A stretch of 64,000 nt of DNA, taken from positions 38,650 through 102,649 of the forward strand of contig NZ_BMQN01000011.1 in NCBI RefSeq assembly GCF_014648135.1. The letters run 5' to 3'. Of the stretch, positions 40,552 to 47,560 are shown piece after piece. Under the pieces are notes generated by a model. The model was given only the letters and a program-made list of their open reading frames with translations, did not search any database and was not told the origin of the DNA. The position numbers and the translations under genes were made by a program. Source of the stretch: Deinococcus sedimenti (GTDB lineage: Bacteria > Deinococcota > Deinococci > Deinococcales > Deinococcaceae). Numbering within the stretch: the stretch's first letter is position 1; each line of letters begins with the position of its first letter.

Positions 40552-42048
40552 ATGACCCAGCCAAAATGGTGGCAGACCCCCCGCATTCAGAAGTGGGCGT
40601 GGGACGCCTGGCGGTACTACTCCTGGCGCCCCACGTACCGCCTCACCCTCACCCCCAGCGAACCGTCCGCGTACGTCGACATGGTCAACCACGTCGTCGT
40701 GTGCAACCCCGAGTACCCGTACCCGCCCCTGCACCTCGCCCGGCACGTGCGCGGCCTCCCGGCGGACCTGCACGAGTTCCAGCAGGCCTACCTCGAATCC
40801 CTCATCGCGCACGAGGCGGGGCACACGCACCACTCCGGCCTGCTGCCTGCGGGCCTGCACGGCCAGCTCGTGAACATGCTCGAGGACGAACGCATGGAGC
40901 GCCTGACCGCCGTGGACTTCCCGCACCTCACGGCGCTGTTCCAGCTGGCGGCAGACGTGGACGCCGCGCACGCCATCGAGCAGGGCGGCCTGGGCGGGGA
41001 CGTGCTGCGCGGTTGCCTGCTGCACCGCTTCACCGCCCACCACCCCACGTGGTCGTTCACGCCGGATCAGGCGGACGCGGCCTTGTGGCCCGAGGTGAAA
41101 GTGATCGTGGAGGAGGCCTGGGTCGCCCCCACGTACGACGCGGTCGTCGACGCCGCCCGGCGCATCCTGCAGATCCTGAACCTCCCCGAGCAGGCGCCCG
41201 AACGCGAGGAGTTCCGCTTCTTCCTCGACGGGGGTGGGCAGGCTCTCCTTCCACCGGAGCCCGGCCCCACCCTGCCGGGCGGACCTGGAGATGGACCCGG
41301 CCGCCTGCATGGTTCGGAACCCCGCCCGCTCAAACCGGAGGTGGACCCGCAGGTGACCCCCCGCGCGGAGTCCCTCCAGGCCCAGGTGCAGGGAGAGGCC
41401 CGCCGCCTCGCTGCGGCCCTCTGCCCCCCGGCGCTGCCCGACCGCGTGCAACCCAGCCGCGACCGGGGCCGCTACCGGTACGACCGGCACGAGACGGGCA
41501 GCGAGCGCCCCTTCGACCTGAAGGTCGGCTCGAAGCGTCCCGGTCCAGCGCACCTACGACTCGCGATCGACGTGAGCAGCAGCATGGATCACCAGGACCG
41601 CCTCACGCACGCCCGGCGCATGGCGTTCATCCTGACGCTGGCCGCGCAGCAGAGTGGCACGCCCATCCTGGCCACCGCGTTCGCGGATGATCCGCGGCCA
41701 CTCATTCAGACGACCACGCTGCCCACCGCCGCCCTGAACGCCGTGGCGGACCTGCGAGCGTACGGCAACACCCGCCTCGCCCCCACGCTCCAGGGCCTGT
41801 GGACCCCCGTACTGCCAGGGCGGAGTGTCACCGTGATCCTCAGCGACGGCGCCCTCATGGAGCGTGACTACACCCAGTGCGCCCAACTGCGTGCGCGCCA
41901 TGACGGCCTCGTCGTGCCGATCCTGCTCGACGTGAAGCCGGACGTCGCGGCCGCCTACGAGCGTACGTTCGGACCCTGCGTCCTGATGACCGATCCGGCG
42001 CAGCTCACCACGCACGTCCTGACATTCCTGCGCACCCTCCTCCGGTGA
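40552..42048 (+). CDS. VWA-domain protein with HEAGH motif, MoxR partner
   Basis: The 498-residue product has an N-terminal region with HEAGHTHH at 87-94, the form of a zinc metallopeptidase-type site, and MLEDERMER shortly after, a pattern seen in plasmid and phage VWA proteins. A Pro/Gly-rich linker (about 235-270) leads to a VWA domain with MIDAS motif DVSSSMD near 340 and ILSDGALMERDY. MoxR-VWA pairs act as chaperone machines that assemble or switch other complexes. Whether the HEAGH site is catalytic is unknown. Confidence 0.8.
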   Translation: MTQPKWWQTPRIQKWAWDAWRYYSWRPTYRLTLTPSEPSAYVDMVNHVVVCNPEYPYPPLHLARHVRGLPADLHEFQQAYLESLIAHEAGHTHHSGLLPAGLHGQLVNMLEDERMERLTAVDFPHLTALFQLAADVDAAHAIEQGGLGGDVLRGCLLHRFTAHHPTWSFTPDQADAALWPEVKVIVEEAWVAPTYDAVVDAARRILQILNLPEQAPEREEFRFFLDGGGQALLPPEPGPTLPGGPGDGPGRLHGSEPRPLKPEVDPQVTPRAESLQAQVQGEARRLAAALCPPALPDRVQPSRDRGRYRYDRHETGSERPFDLKVGSKRPGPAHLRLAIDVSSSMDHQDRLTHARRMAFILTLAAQQSGTPILATAFADDPRPLIQTTTLPTAALNAVADLRAYGNTRLAPTLQGLWTPVLPGRSVTVILSDGALMERDYTQCAQLRARHDGLVVPILLDVKPDVAAAYERTFGPCVLMTDPAQLTTHVLTFLRTLLR

Positions 42049-42060
42049 ACCCGGCAGGAG

Positions 42061-42084
42061 TGGCCCAGCCAGTGGGCTGGGCCA
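42061..42084 (+). promoter_or_regulatory. Start-adjacent palindrome 14
   Basis: Arms TGGCCCAGCC/GGCTGGGCCA, loop AGTG. Serves ATG 42095. Confidence 0.8.
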
Positions 42085-42094
42085 CGGGAGGCGC

Positions 42095-43207
42095 ATGAGT
42101 CTCACCACAGCCATCGATGCCTGCGACCTGCGCGCCCTGATCGCCACGCACTGCGGCGCACCGGCCGCCCGGGGCCTCGGCACCAAGGGCGGCACCATCC
42201 ATGATCCCCGCCCCGGCATGCAGGAAGCCGACCCCAGCTTCAGCGTCTGGCGCAACCGCGCCGGAACGTGGATGTGGAAGAAGCGCGGGCGCAACGCCGG
42301 GAGCGGCACCGCCTACACCTTCCTGCTCAGCCTCGGCTTCAGCGGCCCGGACGCCCGCGCGGAACTCCTCCGCTTCACCGGCACGCCCGATCAGGGCTTC
42401 ACGCCCAGCACCGCCACGGAGAAACCCCCCGTGGACGTCCTCGCCGTGGCCCGGGAGGCGCTGGCCGACCTGCGGGCTGTCACGCACCGGGAGGCCGAGG
42501 CGCTCCGTCGGCGACTCTCCCCCTTGCACGAGGACCACCCGGCGGCGAAAGACCTCGCCCGTCGCGGCCTGTGGCCCCCCAGCGAACTTGACGTCGCGGC
42601 CCTGGGAAACGACCTGGTCTTTGCCGTCCGCGGCCCGACCGGGCGCGTCGTGAACTTCAAGCGGCGCGTGCACGGCGCGGCGCGCAGCAAGTACAGCGTC
42701 ATGGTGCCTGGTCACGGCACGCCCGCCTGGTGCAACCCCCGGTACGGGCAGGCCCGCCGCCTCCTGATCATCGAGGGCGAACTGAACGCCGCCGCGGCCT
42801 GGCGGGTCATCCGCGAACTCGGGCTGGACTTCGACGTGCAGGGCCTGCCCGGCACGGACACCACGCCTTTCCTCGACGGCCTGGACCGCGAGGTGTGGGT
42901 GTACGCCGACGCGGACGAGAGCGGCCAGCGCATGCGGGCCCGCATCCAGGACCTCGCGTTCCGGGTGGGTGCGCCCCGCGTGCGGCAGATCCCCGCCCTG
43001 GCGGAGGGCGACTTCTGCGACGTGCTCGGCCGCGCCGGGGTGCTGGCCTTGGCCGATGTCCTGCACGCTGAGCAGCACCAGGACGTGGAACCGGACTCCA
43101 TCGCCCTCTGGCCAGCGCAGCTGGAAGTGCAGCACGCCGCGCGCCTCACGCCTCTGCTCGGCGTCACGCAGGATTATGCAGGCTGGCCCCTGATGGCCCG
43201 CTCCTGA
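42095..43207 (+). CDS. Toprim-domain (DnaG/TOPRIM-like) protein
   Basis: The 370-residue product starts with a primase-like N-terminal part (about 1-95, with DPSFSVWRNRAGTWMWKKRG and GSGTAYTFLLSL), which lacks the usual zinc-binding Cys residues. A Toprim core follows: LLIIEGELNAAAAW with Glu near 228 and VWVYADADESGQRM with the D-x-D near 272-274. These residues bind Mg2+. It probably acts in primer synthesis or DNA processing on this replicon, next to the MoxR/VWA genes. Confidence 0.75.
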   Translation: MSLTTAIDACDLRALIATHCGAPAARGLGTKGGTIHDPRPGMQEADPSFSVWRNRAGTWMWKKRGRNAGSGTAYTFLLSLGFSGPDARAELLRFTGTPDQGFTPSTATEKPPVDVLAVAREALADLRAVTHREAEALRRRLSPLHEDHPAAKDLARRGLWPPSELDVAALGNDLVFAVRGPTGRVVNFKRRVHGAARSKYSVMVPGHGTPAWCNPRYGQARRLLIIEGELNAAAAWRVIRELGLDFDVQGLPGTDTTPFLDGLDREVWVYADADESGQRMRARIQDLAFRVGAPRVRQIPALAEGDFCDVLGRAGVLALADVLHAEQHQDVEPDSIALWPAQLEVQHAARLTPLLGVTQDYAGWPLMARS

Positions 43208-43231
43208 AGCGAGTCTGAACTCCGCTCCCAT

Positions 43232-43257
43232 GCCCCCCACTTGACATGGTGGGGGGC
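43232..43257 (+). terminator. GC hairpin after the Toprim gene
   Basis: GCCCCCCAC (43232-43240) pairs with GTGGGGGGC (43249-43257). The loop holds TTGACA (43241-43246), which may serve as a -35 box for the next gene. Confidence 0.6.
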
Positions 43258-43276
43258 GTGTTGCTCTTCATTGAGC

Positions 43277-43693
43277 ATGATCAAGGTGATGACCAGCAAG
43301 GATGGACCCGTGTGTGCCGCGTACCGCTGGCCGATCGGCGAGGCGATCGTCGACGCCTTGCGCGCCATGTACCCCGCGCAGCGCGTCTGGATGGTCCCCA
43401 GCACTGCCGCCGAGGTGGAGAAACTCGGGCTGGAAGTCCTGACCACCGTGCAGGATACGGAACGGGCTGACGCGTACCGGGTGGCCATCCAGGGGGAGCG
43501 CGTGGAGCGCGCCCTGCACCGCCGCACCCTGCGCGGTCTCGTGCGCCGGGGCGCGGTCTTCCACAACGGCACCGCGACTGGGGAAGCGACCAGCATGGAG
43601 GAAGCGGAACGACTCGCCCGGGAGGCGTACGACGAGGCCGTCCCGAAACTGAACCTGAACCTGCGCGATCTGCTCGGCCTGCCGCCTCTCTAG
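43277..43693 (+). CDS. Hypothetical protein (138 residues)
   Basis: Not recognised. ATG 43277 or Met5 could start it; no clear ribosome site. The sequence has alternating helices and strands (IVDALRAMYPAQRVWMVPS, ERALHRRTLRGLVRRGAVFHN). One of few genes here without a start-adjacent palindrome; it probably uses the TTGACA upstream. Confidence 0.55.
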   Translation: MIKVMTSKDGPVCAAYRWPIGEAIVDALRAMYPAQRVWMVPSTAAEVEKLGLEVLTTVQDTERADAYRVAIQGERVERALHRRTLRGLVRRGAVFHNGTATGEATSMEEAERLAREAYDEAVPKLNLNLRDLLGLPPL

Positions 43694-43696
43694 GCG

Positions 43697-43716
43697 TGGC
43701 CTCCTGGCGGAGGCCA
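43697..43716 (+). promoter_or_regulatory. Start-adjacent palindrome 15
   Basis: Arms TGGCCTCC/GGAGGCCA, loop TGGC. Serves ATG 43727, the start of a 34-codon ORF. Confidence 0.75.
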
Positions 43717-43726
43717 GGTCAGGGTC

Positions 43727-43831
43727 ATGCACCCCACCCGACTCCGCCGCGAGAGCGCCCCGCACCGTGCCCCCCGCAGTCTCCCCCACCGGCCCAGCCC
43801 GCACCAGCCACGCCTCCCCCACCGATGATCC
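43727..43831 (+). CDS. Short Pro/Arg-rich ORF after palindrome 15
   Basis: The product of about 34 residues starts MHPTRLRRESAPHRAPR. It is of low complexity and may be a leader peptide rather than a functional protein. It precedes a second palindrome and mini-ORF in front of the gene at 43902. Confidence 0.3.
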
Positions 43832-43838
43832 CACCACA

Positions 43839-43863
43839 GGCCGCACGCGAACCGCGTGCGGCC
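43839..43863 (+). promoter_or_regulatory. Related palindrome GGCCGCACGCG/CGCGTGCGGCC
   Basis: 11-bp perfect arms with loop AAC. The following ATG (43873) is 8 rather than 10 nt after the GGCCA end, so it is a variant member. Confidence 0.5.
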
Positions 43864-43872
43864 ACGTCCTGC

Positions 43873-43905
43873 ATGGAACGACCTTCCACAAGGAGACCCT
43901 CATGA
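43873..43905 (+). CDS. Leader mini-ORF MERPSTRRPS
   Basis: Ten codons ending in a TGA that overlaps the next start (ATGA at 43902). The ribosome site AAGGAG for the main gene lies inside it. Same design as the mini-ORF before the pilin gene. Confidence 0.35.
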   Translation: MERPSTRRPS

Positions 43906-44513
43906 CCGAGATCCCGAAAACCTTCGAAGAACAGGCCGCGCAGCGCATGACCCTCTACGCGGACGCCCTCCACACTCATGGCGTGCTGCCCGGCGCGCCC
44001 CTCGCATTCGTGGGCGTCCTCACCACCGGCCTGCCCGGCGAGGTCATCGAACTCGCCCTGATCACCCCCACCGGCGAGCACGTCTGGCGCGCCCAACCAC
44101 TCGGGCCCATCGAGGGAGGTGCGTACCGGCGGCATGGCCTCACGACTCTTGACCTCGCGAGCGAGCCACCCTTCACCCAGGTGTACCCGCAAATGCTGGA
44201 GGTCCTGCAGTCAGCCGGTCCAGTCACCCTGATCGCGTGGGCCGGGCGCTTCATCACGGCGGCCGTCACGGCCAGCCTGCCACCAGGCACGCCGCCCCTC
44301 ACGCCACTGGACCTTCAGGCGCTCGTGGACGAGCAGGACCGCACGCTGAATCCGTATGCGCGGTACCTGCCGAGTCTGCCCGGCATGGGGTACACGGTGG
44401 AGACACCGCAGATCGACCCGTCCAGTGCGCTCAGTCACGCGCGCGCGCTGCAGGCCGTCACGGCCGCGCTGCTGGAACGCTGTCCCACCCGGACCGTCCC
44501 GCCCCGCTGGTAA
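43902..44513 (+). CDS. DnaQ-like exonuclease fold, catalytic residues lost
   Basis: The 203-residue product keeps the DEDD exonuclease layout: FVGVLTTGLPGEVIELALIT (compare the FxxxDTETTGL strand), RRHGLTTLDLASEPPFTQVY and a LIAWAGRFITAAV segment in place of the VAHNAxFD motif. The Asp-x-Glu and His-Asn-Ala-x-x-Asp residues are missing or changed, so nuclease activity is unlikely and a binding role more probable. AAGGAG in the overlapping mini-ORF sets the start. Confidence 0.55.
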   Translation: MTEIPKTFEEQAAQRMTLYADALHTHGVLPGAPLAFVGVLTTGLPGEVIELALITPTGEHVWRAQPLGPIEGGAYRRHGLTTLDLASEPPFTQVYPQMLEVLQSAGPVTLIAWAGRFITAAVTASLPPGTPPLTPLDLQALVDEQDRTLNPYARYLPSLPGMGYTVETPQIDPSSALSHARALQAVTAALLERCPTRTVPPRW

Positions 44514-44579
44514 TGCCTCACGTGTGTCCCAGGGACGTGGCCGCCATCGCGGCCCCGTTCCCCTGAGGGCCGCCAGGGG

Positions 44580-44606
44580 TGGCCGGTCCGCAGAGCGGAT
44601 CGGCCC
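44580..44606 (+). promoter_or_regulatory. Variant palindrome TGGCCGGTCCGC/GCGGATCGGCC
   Basis: Stem with one G-T wobble, loop AGA. ATG 44618 follows one base further away than in the 25 standard members. Confidence 0.5.
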
Positions 44607-44617
44607 CGCCAGTGCCC

Positions 44618-45352
44618 ATGTTGTACTTCGCGAGTACCAGCAGTGATCTGGACGATCTGGACGCCCACCCGGACATCGGCGTGATGACCGGGCCGCGCGT
44701 GGGCGGCCTGGGCAGCATCCTCACCTCCCAGCGCCCCTGGGCGTCGGACTGCGACGCGCTGAGCAAGCACGGATTCCACTACGACGAGTTCGTCCAGCAC
44801 CTGCGGCGCGTCCACGATCCGGCATTGATGGAGCGCTGCCGGTTCGTGGTGGTTCCCGACGTGCCCGGGTGCGGGCGCAGCACCCTCGCGGCGTTCCACG
44901 CGGCCGCGCCGGACCTCGCCGAGCTGGGCTTCCCGCTCGCGTACTGCCTTCAGGACGGTGCGGAGGACCTGGAGTTCCCGCTGTGTGACGTGGCCTTCCT
45001 GGGCGGCAGTGACGATTGGCGGGAGGCGGTGGGCGCGGCGCTGCTGGAACGCGCGGCGGACGAGGGGCTGGGCACGCACGTGGGGCGCGTGAACAGTGCG
45101 CGGCGGGTGCGGCACCTGAGTTTCTGTCACTGCGACAGCGTGGACGGCACGTACGTGGGTTTCCGGGGCGTGGAGCGGGGCGCGCGGGAGATCGGGTCGT
45201 GGTTGCGGGGCGCGGCGGACGAGAAGCTGCTGGGCGCGGCGGACCTGCGGGCTCTGCTGCTGGACCCGGCGCGCGTGGCGCGCTGGCGGGAGCGGCGCCG
45301 CGCCGCGCCGCGGTGGGGGGAGATGCAGCCCGGCACCGAGGGCCTGTTCTGA
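44618..45352 (+). CDS. DpdA/TGT-like transglycosylase-fold protein
   Basis: The 244-residue product follows the phage and plasmid branch of the tRNA-guanine transglycosylase superfamily. It has RFVVVPDVPGCGRSTLAAF near residue 80, FPLAYCLQDGAEDLEFP, CDVAFLGGSDDWR, then HVGRVNSARRVRHLSF with GRVNS near 156, and DSVDGTYVGF. Relatives such as DpdA exchange guanine for 7-deazaguanine bases in DNA, protecting it from restriction. The substrate here (DNA or RNA) is not known. No deazaguanine synthesis gene lies in the window. Confidence 0.55.
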   Translation: MLYFASTSSDLDDLDAHPDIGVMTGPRVGGLGSILTSQRPWASDCDALSKHGFHYDEFVQHLRRVHDPALMERCRFVVVPDVPGCGRSTLAAFHAAAPDLAELGFPLAYCLQDGAEDLEFPLCDVAFLGGSDDWREAVGAALLERAADEGLGTHVGRVNSARRVRHLSFCHCDSVDGTYVGFRGVERGAREIGSWLRGAADEKLLGAADLRALLLDPARVARWRERRRAAPRWGEMQPGTEGLF

Positions 45353-45418
45353 ACCATCAGTTCATCCCTCGGGGTGGGGTGATCGGCGCTCGCTGGACTT
45401 CGCGGCCTGCCGCCCGCA

Positions 45419-45446
45419 TTGACAGTTGTGTACACACGTGTACACT
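45419..45446 (+). promoter_or_regulatory. parAB promoter with double TGTACA operator
   Basis: TTGACA (45419-45424), 16-bp spacer, TACACT (45441-45446), 6 nt, then ATG 45453. TGTACA occurs at 45429 and 45439, each within the palindrome GTGTACAC, one overlapping the -10. TGTACA is the core operator hexamer known for the YefM antitoxin, matching the Phd/YefM domain of the encoded protein. Confidence 0.75.
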
Positions 45447-45452
45447 TGAGGC

Positions 45453-46226
45453 ATGGCGAACAAAACACTCGGCGTGCGCTCCCTCCGCGAAGAGCTCCCG
45501 GAAGTACTGCGCGAGGTCAAGGAGACAGGCCGTCCTGTGACCGTCACGCGGCACGGGGAGGCGCTGGCGACCATCGTGCCCAGCACGGTCGTAGCGCCAG
45601 AGCGTGCGCCCCGGATTCTGGCCCTGAATTCCCTGAAAGGGGGCGTCGGGAAGACCACGATCACGATGCACCTCGCTGCCGCCATTGCGGCCACCGGGGA
45701 ACGCGTGATCGTGCTGGATGCCGACGAGGAAGTGAGCGCACTCCGGTGGCAGCAGCATGCCAACGCTGAGAACCTGAGTCTGCCCTTCAAAGTGGTGGCG
45801 GCGGACCGGAACAGCCTGATGCGTCAAGCCCGCGAGTTGTCCAAGGATGGCACTATCGTCATCATCGACACGCCACCCAACAACCGCGAAATTCTGAAGA
45901 GTGCTGCGACGATCGCGGACGTCGTACTGGTGCCCGTCCTGCCGACGGCTATGGATCTCGACCGCCTGGGGACGACGCTCGAATTACTCGCTGATCTTGA
46001 GGCAGCTCTCCCCCAGTTCAATTACGCCATCCTGCTCAACCGCTTCGATGCCCGCAAAGGCATGGCGCACGAAGCGAACGCCGCGCTTGATCATCACCCC
46101 AGGTTTTCCACCGTCATCCGCTCGCTCGCAGCGTATGAAAAAGGGTTCGGAACCGCGCCGTCCGAACTCGCGCAATTCCAGGAGCTGTGGCATGAGCTCC
46201 TGGCGGTCATGGGCGGGGACGCATGA
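45453..46226 (+). CDS. parA: ParA partition ATPase with N-terminal Phd/YefM domain
   Basis: The 257-residue product fuses a Phd/YefM-type antitoxin DNA-binding domain (residues 1-48: VRSLREELPEVLREVKETG, PVTVTRHGEALATIVPS) to a small ParA/MinD ATPase with the deviant Walker A KGGVGKTT near residue 63 and IVIIDTPPNN near 133. The ATPase moves ParB-bound plasmid copies apart. The Phd part probably provides promoter autorepression, replacing the N-terminal helix-turn-helix of larger ParA proteins. ATGA overlap with parB. Confidence 0.9.
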   Translation: MANKTLGVRSLREELPEVLREVKETGRPVTVTRHGEALATIVPSTVVAPERAPRILALNSLKGGVGKTTITMHLAAAIAATGERVIVLDADEEVSALRWQQHANAENLSLPFKVVAADRNSLMRQARELSKDGTIVIIDTPPNNREILKSAATIADVVLVPVLPTAMDLDRLGTTLELLADLEAALPQFNYAILLNRFDARKGMAHEANAALDHHPRFSTVIRSLAAYEKGFGTAPSELAQFQELWHELLAVMGGDA

Positions 46227-47113
46227 ACAAGTTTTCTCCGAGAGGGCGTGGAGGCGACCGTATGACAGCCGTGCTCGACCGCGCACGGGACTACTCGGCG
46301 CCTGGAGCCGCGAGCGTGCACCCTGACGCGATTGAGCTTTCCAGGATTGACGTCAACCCGAATCAGCCTCGCCGACACTTCGATGAGGATGGCCTCGCGG
46401 ATCTGGCGCGCAGCATTGAGGCCCAGGGCGTCCTGCAACCCATCCTCGTCCGGCCTGTCGGCGCGCGCTATGAGATCGTCTTTGGCGAGCGGCGGTACCG
46501 GGCCTCCCTCATGGCGGGCAAAACCACCATTCCAGCGATGGTCAAAGCGGTAAGCGAGGTGGAACTCCCAGTTGTGGCCGCCCTGGAAAATCTCCAACGC
46601 TCGGACCTGAACCGTTTTGAAGAAGTGCGCGCGAAGGTGCACCTGCTGGCCACAGTGCTCGGTCTGTCTGCCGACGACGTGCCGGGTCACATGAAGCGGC
46701 TCCGGTCACAGCCGGATGAACATGCTGACGACGTCCTCGTTGTCGAGCAACTGTTTGCGCAGCTGGGCGGGGAACAGTGGCGGTCCTTTGTGGTAAATGG
46801 GCTCCCGGTTCTCACGCTTCCGGAGGTGATTCGGCGTGAGGTTGAGCGTGGTGCTCTGGCCTACAGCAAGGCCATCGTGATCGCCAGGGTACCCGCTGAA
46901 CATCAGAGTGGGCTGGTCCAGGACACCATTGAATTACGCCTGTCGCAAGCCGAGCTGCACGCTCGCATCCGCGCCCTGGCCCCCCTACCTGCTGCGGACA
47001 CATTGGCGACGGTGAAGCGGCGCCTTTCTCAGCGCCGTCTGAGTCAACTTTCGCCAGATCAGAAGGTCGAGGCGGAGCGGCTCATCGAGGCGCTCCACCG
47101 CTTGCTGACATAG
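46223..47113 (+). CDS. parB: ParB partition protein
   Basis: The 296-residue product has the ParB order: IDVNPNQPRRHFDEDGLADLARSI, GVLQPILVRPVGARYEIVFGERRYRASLMAG with the CTP-binding GERRYRA box near 92, and AALENLQRSDLNRFEE. The middle helix-turn-helix region is less typical. It should bind the repeats just downstream and recruit ParA. The last codons and stop lie inside the first copy of the 186-bp tandem repeat. Confidence 0.92.
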   Translation: MNKFSPRGRGGDRMTAVLDRARDYSAPGAASVHPDAIELSRIDVNPNQPRRHFDEDGLADLARSIEAQGVLQPILVRPVGARYEIVFGERRYRASLMAGKTTIPAMVKAVSEVELPVVAALENLQRSDLNRFEEVRAKVHLLATVLGLSADDVPGHMKRLRSQPDEHADDVLVVEQLFAQLGGEQWRSFVVNGLPVLTLPEVIRREVERGALAYSKAIVIARVPAEHQSGLVQDTIELRLSQAELHARIRALAPLPAADTLATVKRRLSQRRLSQLSPDQKVEAERLIEALHRLLT

Positions 47114-47472
47114 GCAGACAGGCAGGGCAATGAGCCTGAATATCAATATTCGGCGCCTCGACGACGGTCGGTGGCGCCTTGAATATTGATATTCAGGCTT
47201 CGGAACAGTTCAGCCGAGTCCATGCCTATCTGCTGCGGGAACCAGCAAGCATCGCGCATTGACCGCAGCCCAGTTGCATGGTGCCTCTTGCTGACATAGG
47301 CAGACAGGCAGGGTAATGAGCCTGAATATCAATATTCGGCGCCTCGACGACGGTCGGTGGCGCCTTGAATATTGATATTCAGGCTTCGGAACAGTTCAGC
47401 CGAGTCCATGCCTGTCTGCTGCGGGAACCAGCGAGCATCGCGCACTGACAGCAGCCCAGTTGCATGGTGCCT
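47101..47472. repeat. Tandem 186-bp repeat, candidate centromere (parS)
   Basis: Two units (47101-47286, 47287-47472) differ at only a handful of positions. Each contains an inverted repeat: GCCTGAATATCAATATTC with GGCGCC, a 15-bp centre, then the mirror image (47134-47198 and 47320-47384). Position directly after parAB and repeated AT-rich palindromes argue for the ParB binding centromere. The rest of 47473-47525 is plain leader sequence. Confidence 0.8.
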
Positions 47473-47525
47473 CAACGAGACGCTCTGCATCTGGACACCA
47501 TAGGACTAGTCAAAAAGAAAAGTCA

Positions 47526-47550
47526 TGGCCCGTGACCAGGTCACGGGCCC
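47526..47550 (+). promoter_or_regulatory. Start-adjacent palindrome 16
   Basis: Twelve-base arms TGGCCCGTGACC/GGTCACGGGCC(C), single-base loop A. Serves ATG 47561. An ATG at 47525 overlaps the palindrome and is not the likely start. Confidence 0.75.
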
Positions 47551-47560
47551 AGTCGGGCAC

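Noticed and set aside
47525..47560. ATG 47525 as start of the methylase-helicase
   Set aside because: The first twelve codons are the palindrome itself, and ATG 47561 has the invariant 10-nt spacing.
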